Below are positions 6,384 to 10,635 of a DNA stretch of 10,635 nt, piece after piece. Every line of letters begins with the position of its first letter. Position 1 is the stretch's first letter. The notes beneath the pieces were generated by a model. The model worked only from the letters and a program-made list of their open reading frames with translations, did no database searches and was not told where the DNA came from. A program made the position numbers and the translations under genes. Source of the stretch: JAHEYG01 sp044229775 (GTDB lineage: Bacteria; Bacteroidota; Bacteroidia; B-17B0; Aurantibacillaceae); assembly GCA_044229775.1 (NCBI GenBank), contig JBGASH010000110.1:1-10635 (forward strand). Direction: 5' to 3'.

Positions 6384-7175
6384 TTAGTTGCCTTTGAAAT
6401 TGGCCTTGCGTTTTTCTAAAAATGCTTTAACGCCTTCTTTGAAGTCGGCCGTACCAAAACTTTTTCCGAATTCTTCAATTTCTACTTCATAACCGTTCAA
6501 TTGGGTATTGTATCCGGCATTAATTACTTTAATAGCAGTACGAATAGCGGTTGGCGATTTAGCGGCGATCTTTGCGGTAATTTCAAAACACTTATTTAAA
6601 AGTTCTTCAGGTGTGGTAACGTAATTAGCCAATCCCCATTTTAAAGCGTCTTGCGCGTTTATCATATCACCGGTAACGATCATTTCAAACGCTTTTCCTT
6701 TTCCAACTAGTTGTGCAAGGCGTTGCGTTCCGCCGTAGCCTGGTATCAATCCTAAACTTACTTCAGGCAAACCCATTCTGGCATTATCACTCACAACGCG
6801 AATATGACAGGCCATGGTTAATTCTAATCCACCTCCTAAAGCAAAACCATTTACGGCAGCAATAACGGGCTTCGAATAATTTTCAATAAAATTAAAAACC
6901 TTGAAGTGCCCTAATGAACTCATTTGTTTTCCTTCTTCAATTGAAAAATCGGAAAACTCAAAAATATCGGCACCGGCAACAAAGGATTTTGTTCCTGCAC
7001 CAGTAATAATAACTGCACGAATTTCTTTTTGATTTTCCGCTTCCAGTAAAGTTTCGTGAAGATCTTCTAAAGTTTGACGGTTAAGTGCGTTTAATTTATC
7101 GGGCCTGTTGATTGTTATAACCAATACTCCATTTTTTACTTCGGTTAAAACATACTCAGATGTCATAGTTAGCAT
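6384..7175 (-). CDS. Enoyl-CoA hydratase/isomerase family protein (crotonase)
   Basis: At 263 aa it has the normal length of a soluble crotonase that hydrates 2-enoyl-CoA in fatty acid or short-chain acyl-CoA breakdown. The core motifs are intact: NRPDKLNALN near the N-terminus, the oxyanion-hole segment SFVAGADI (64-71), and ALGGGLELTMAC (112-123), which contains Glu118. GLPEVSLGLIPGYGG contains Glu138. Glu118 and Glu138 correspond to the two catalytic glutamates of true enoyl-CoA hydratases (Glu144 and Glu164 in the rat enzyme), so hydratase activity is likely. Chain-length preference cannot be read from the sequence. Two in-frame ATGs are possible, at 7175 and at 7166. The second gives MTSEYVL and leaves a more comfortable leader below the promoter at 7193-7200. 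It is the first gene of the presumed operon with DUF420 and the cytochrome-monooxygenase. Confidence 0.95.
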   Translation of the reverse strand: MLTMTSEYVLTEVKNGVLVITINRPDKLNALNRQTLEDLHETLLEAENQKEIRAVIITGAGTKSFVAGADIFEFSDFSIEEGKQMSSLGHFKVFNFIENYSKPVIAAVNGFALGGGLELTMACHIRVVSDNARMGLPEVSLGLIPGYGGTQRLAQLVGKGKAFEMIVTGDMINAQDALKWGLANYVTTPEELLNKCFEITAKIAAKSPTAIRTAIKVINAGYNTQLNGYEVEIEEFGKSFGTADFKEGVKAFLEKRKANFKGN

Positions 7176-7192
7176 AGCTTAAAAAATTTCAA

Positions 7193-7200
7193 CAAATATA
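7193..7200 (-). promoter_or_regulatory. Probable -7 element of the enoyl-CoA hydratase operon
   Basis: Read on the minus strand, 7200-7193 is TATATTTG, an exact TAnnTTTG. Transcription would begin near 7186, about 11 bases above the ATG at 7175 or 20 above the one at 7166. The expected TTTG about 19 bases upstream is only approximated by GTTTT at 7220-7216. Confidence 0.5.
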
Positions 7201-7230
7201 AAGTTATATGAGGGTAAAACCCATTTCGTG

Positions 7231-7256
7231 CTAAAAAGTTATTAACCCGTTTTTAG
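7231..7256. other. Inverted repeat between the kinase and the enoyl-CoA hydratase operon
   Basis: CTAAAAA (7231-7237) and TTTTTAG (7250-7256) are perfect 7-base arms around a 12-base spacer. It lies after the end of the kinase gene and before the hydratase promoter, so it could be a weak terminator or a regulator site. AT-rich arms of this length can arise by chance. I see nothing else in 7257-7342. Confidence 0.2.
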
Positions 7257-7342
7257 TGGAAAATTAAATTTGCGTAACATTTATCTCCCACCATCTTTTT
7301 GATTGCTACTGCTTTATAAAATCTTACAATAAGTGGTAAAAT

Positions 7343-8195
7343 CTAAACTTTTTTAAATGTTAAATTAAAAGTGGTTCCTTCATTTTCTTTACTCTCAAAA
7401 GCAATTGTTCCGTTAAAGGAATTCATAATATTTCTAACCATCGCTAATCCTAAACCGGTACCAGTTGATTTAGTAGTAAAATTAGGCGTGAATATTTTTT
7501 GTTTCATGCTTTCCGGTATGCCCGATCCATTATCTTTTACGCTAACATTTATCACATCGCCGCCATCAGTGATCGTAATTTCAATTTCGCCCTTTCGGTT
7601 TTCGGAATGGATTGCACAGCATTTTTTATTAAATTATTAAAGACCCTTAACACCTGATCTTTATCGGCTATAACTTTAACATCACCTGCAAACGAGTGTA
7701 ATTTTAGCATAGTGGTCCCTTGATCCTGAAATAGACTGATGGCCGAATTAATGCTGACGCGTCCAAATGTAATTCTTGTAATTGAACTTTGGCATGCTGG
7801 CAAAATTCGTGTACCCCGCCTGCAATATGGGCCAACGTATCTATTTGCTCAATAATAGAAGTCGCTACCTTCGAAAAACGTTCTTTAAAATCTTTAGGAT
7901 CATCGTTCACCGTTTTTTGGAGATATTGTAAATTCAATTTCATTGGCGTAAGCGGATTTTTAATTTCGTGCGCCACCTGTTTCGCCATTTCTCGCCAGGC
8001 ACCTTCACGCTCCGACCGCGCCAAAAGTACGGCGCTGTCTTCGAGCTTAATCAGCATTTGATTGTATTCATTTACCAGCTTACCAATTTCATCGTTCGAC
8101 TCCCACAAGATGGGTTCGTTCTTTCTTCCAAAAGCCACCTTGGCAAATTGTTGCCGTAATGATACGTAACGGTTTGGTGATATAAGCCGACACAA
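7343..8195 (-). other. HAMP-DHp-ATPase core of the broken kinase, spread over several frames
   Basis: Open pieces at 8195-7704, 7803-7552 and 7555-7343 look like small separate genes but are consecutive segments of the kinase core. The first carries the HAMP exit (FGRKNEPILWESNDEIGKLV) and the phospho-acceptor helix, the second the N-box, the third the G1 and G2 boxes. A further short piece, YTNFASMPK, lies in yet another frame near 7813-7787 and supplies the expected end of the DHp domain. None has its own credible start, promoter or ribosome binding site, so they should not be annotated as independent proteins. Confidence 0.85.
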
Positions 8196-10635
8196 TTAAT
8201 CCGGTAAATAAACTCACCAAAAACAACACCACATAAATATTCAATAGTGTTGCGAAATAATCGGACAATTCTTTTTCACGATCGCTTTGGCGTGAAAAAT
8301 AAGGAAGGTTGATATAGCCAAGGAACACGCCCGAACTATTGTACACCGTGGTGTAAAACGATAAGTAACTAAGACTCCCTATATTATCTAAAGTGATGAA
8401 ATACGAGGCTTTGTTAGCTTTAAAATTACTTACCGCTGTTGGATTGATAACTTCCGAACTTAATCCCAGATCGAAGATCTCGGGGCGCGACGACGAAAAT
8501 AAAATTCCACTCTTGTCGTAAACATTTATTTCCGAATCAAACAGCAAAGCAAACCGTTTTAATACCGATTCGGCATAATACCTGTTCTCTTTGTTAAGTT
8601 TATCGGTTGAAAACAAAAGCGGGCCTAATTCATTAATAAGATGTTTGTTTTTTTCGATCAGCTGCTTTACACGGTCTTCCTCAAACTTCTTAGAAAATAA
8701 TTTAACCGAAAAAACGCCCACTGCCAATAATGCAAAAAACAAAATGGAGATCACAAACAATTGAATTCGTCGATTAAGCGAAAATACTAACAGTGCATTT
8801 TCATTAGCCGAATAATACACACCTAACACCACCATAAGTAAAAGTGTGTAAAATAAAAAGTGATACGAGAACAAGGTGAAATAATAATTCAGATCCTTTG
8901 ATTTGGTCGTAATTACGATGATGGTGCTTTTATCGGTATCGGGATAATAATAACTGTGAACAAATCCCTGATTCAACATATTTAAGGCCAATTCGCTCTT
9001 ATAATACAAAGGGTAATTAAAATCGCCATTGTTCACGCTTAGCTTATTTTGTTTGTATACAGCATAAGAAAATTGACGATACTCATTTTGCTTTTGTTGT
9101 TGCTTATCCAACAGAATTTCCGGAAAACTTCCGGCCTCCACCAATTGCTTAGGCTCCATTTGAATGTATAAAGTATATATCGGCTTCTTTACATCCTCAC
9201 TATTAAATTCGATCTTGCCCACATAACGCGTATTGAGTTTATAGCCGGCAATTAAAAACAAATTCTGACTTATAAAAGACGGAATGACATCGTTCGAATT
9301 AATTTGTTCTTCAAAATAGTCGTTATTACCTAATATTAAATTCGAATTTTTGAATTGCGGCATACAAAGCGAGTCAAACAAAGCCAACTGCACATTGTAC
9401 TTCTCAAAATAACCGTTAAAATATTTTTGGCGGATCTGTTGTTCAATTTCGCTCTTGAACATGCTTTTTGAGAGGAGATTTTTTATGGATTCACTTTTCC
9501 TAAGTTTTGAGTTTATTTTATAAAATTCACTTTCCAAAACCAGATCCTGTTTATCGGATAGCGTTTCGGATAACGATTTTACGTTTTGCTCGTCGTTCTT
9601 CTTATTGTAAATATTAAAAAGCCAGGTGCTAATTAGGGCAAATACCAAAATGCGAAGGCCAATATTCAATATACCCTTATCGCTATAGTAATAATTTAAA
9701 ATAGCAGAGATCCCTACAAAACCTATCAACCACAACGCCTGTACCGAAACGGGATAGTTCTTATAAAAAAAGAAAGCCAAAATCGCATATAACAGGATCA
9801 CAGTTGATAAAAAAAGAAGCGCTTTGGCGCGTTCCAGTTTTTTTAAGCGATTCAAAAAATCATCAGTAAATAACGCCAGTGTTAATCCGTAAACAAACAC
9901 AATACCTAATCCAACAAAACTTAATATCGATAGATTGAAAAAATTTAAAAAATCAAATGAAATCGTGGAATTGGTAACCAAACTTTTTACCAACGTTGTT
10001 AATTGAACAGCCAAAAAAACCAAAAACGAAAAATAAATAAACAAACCACCCGTTTTAAGAACAGGACTTTGAAAGTTAAAAAAATGTCGCTGACAAAAAA
10101 TAATCGCCATTACCAAAAACAGGATTGAATTCAACACCATATCACCCAAATACCCATTGAAAAACGATTGAGCATTGGCAAAAACACTCAGGTCAAAAAA
10201 CGCGGAAGCATACAAAAAGGCCGGCCATTTAAACGCGATCATGGCAATTCTTAATCCTAAGATCAAGGCCCAAAAACCCGAAAACAATTTCCAGTTCGTT
10301 GGTTTTGTAAAGGCATATCTCAGAATATAAATAAGGACCACTAATAAAAACGCAAAAAATAAGATCGCCGAACAATTACTCAGGGTCTTATTCTTTACCA
10401 CCGCTTCTTCGGTACTGACTTGAAACAGTATTTTATTGGTAACCGATCTTACGGCGTTATTTTCATTGGTAACCGGCCACACTAATTTAGCGGATGAAGG
10501 AAGGTTTAACCAATCGGGGAAATTATTGCTCAGGTATTTATTTTGGATGTCGTATTCGGGTTTCAACAAAATAATTCCGATGATCTTGAGATTATTCTTT
10601 GGACCCCCTCTCTCAGTAAAATAGTCGTACCAGCC
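7343..10635 (-). pseudogene. NtrY-like multi-membrane sensor histidine kinase, frameshifted in the kinase half and partial at its 5' end
   Basis: One gene read right to left. Its first frame is open from the right edge (no stop between 10635 and 10569), so the true start lies outside the window. About eight membrane segments lie between 10377 and 9610, a soluble region follows to about 8895, two more segments lie near 8890-8695, then a sensor-like region and a last segment at about 8262-8185. HAMP, DHp and ATPase domains follow. Kinase motifs are intact but spread over several frames: KQVAHEIKNPLTPMKL (His codon 7970-7968), NNLIKNAVQSIP (N-box near 7623), DNGSGIPE (G1 near 7534) and GTGLGLAMV (G2 near 7462). 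I infer five single-base lesions: an extra base at 8157, an extra base at 7814-7817, and missing bases at 7788-7790, 7758-7761 and 7593-7595. As written, no kinase could be made. No response regulator is in the window. The family is NtrY-like by domain order and motif context; the signal is unknown. Confidence 0.85.

Noticed and set aside
7265..7272. TAAATTTG on the plus strand as a promoter for a small RNA
   Set aside because: It matches the -7 consensus, but no upstream TTTG at proper distance, no downstream hairpin with a T-run and no gene follows.
7552..7803. Independent small protein on the minus strand
   Set aside because: Its N-terminal third is an out-of-frame reading of the kinase, and the rest is the N-box region of the same kinase.
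7371..8159. Plus-strand open frames opposite the kinase core
   Set aside because: They are antisense to conserved kinase motifs, have low-complexity translations and no recognisable domain.

Overview
The window looks like chromosomal DNA of a free-living, aerobic member of the Bacteroidota. The reasons are AT-rich coding sequence, Bacteroidota-type promoters (a -7 element TAnnTTTG, with TTTG 19 bases upstream in the best case), leaders without a strong Shine-Dalgarno sequence, and proteins that read like Bacteroidota homologues (ClpP, PheS, a multi-membrane NtrY-like kinase, a DUF420 protein, many lipoproteins). I cannot name the genus. There are no phage, plasmid, transposase, CRISPR, rRNA or tRNA signals.

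Left part (1-3830). The 5' end of pheS runs leftward out of the window. Diverging from it is an exported protein that joins MORN-like repeats to a von Willebrand A (VWA) domain. Next is a stand-alone clpP with a near-ideal promoter and a strong terminator, then a Tat-exported lipoprotein form of an M24 (Xaa-Pro aminopeptidase-like) metallopeptidase.

Middle (3830-7200). A plus-strand lipocalin-like lipoprotein reading frame (3850-4371) has a good lipobox but no usable start codon. Its stop codon directly abuts the stop codon of the converging minus-strand unit. That unit, read from 7175 down to 4372, is enoyl-CoA hydratase, a DUF420 membrane protein carrying an EF-hand-like loop, and a lipoprotein fusing a c-type cytochrome to a copper type II (peptidylglycine-monooxygenase-like) oxygenase. 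The first two genes are 3 bases apart and the third starts 41 bases later, so an operon is likely.

Right part (7343-10635, minus strand). One large sensor histidine kinase gene enters from beyond the right edge. It has about eleven membrane segments followed by HAMP, DHp and catalytic domains. Its kinase half is broken into successive reading frames by what I read as five single-base indels within about 570 bases, although every kinase motif survives across the frames. This is either very recent inactivation or local sequence error, and it is the first thing to check.

The most biologically interesting items are the cytochrome c-copper monooxygenase lipoprotein with its DUF420 neighbour, the EF-hand-like insertion in DUF420, and the MORN-VWA exported protein. 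I do not see a clearly new defence or mobile system.
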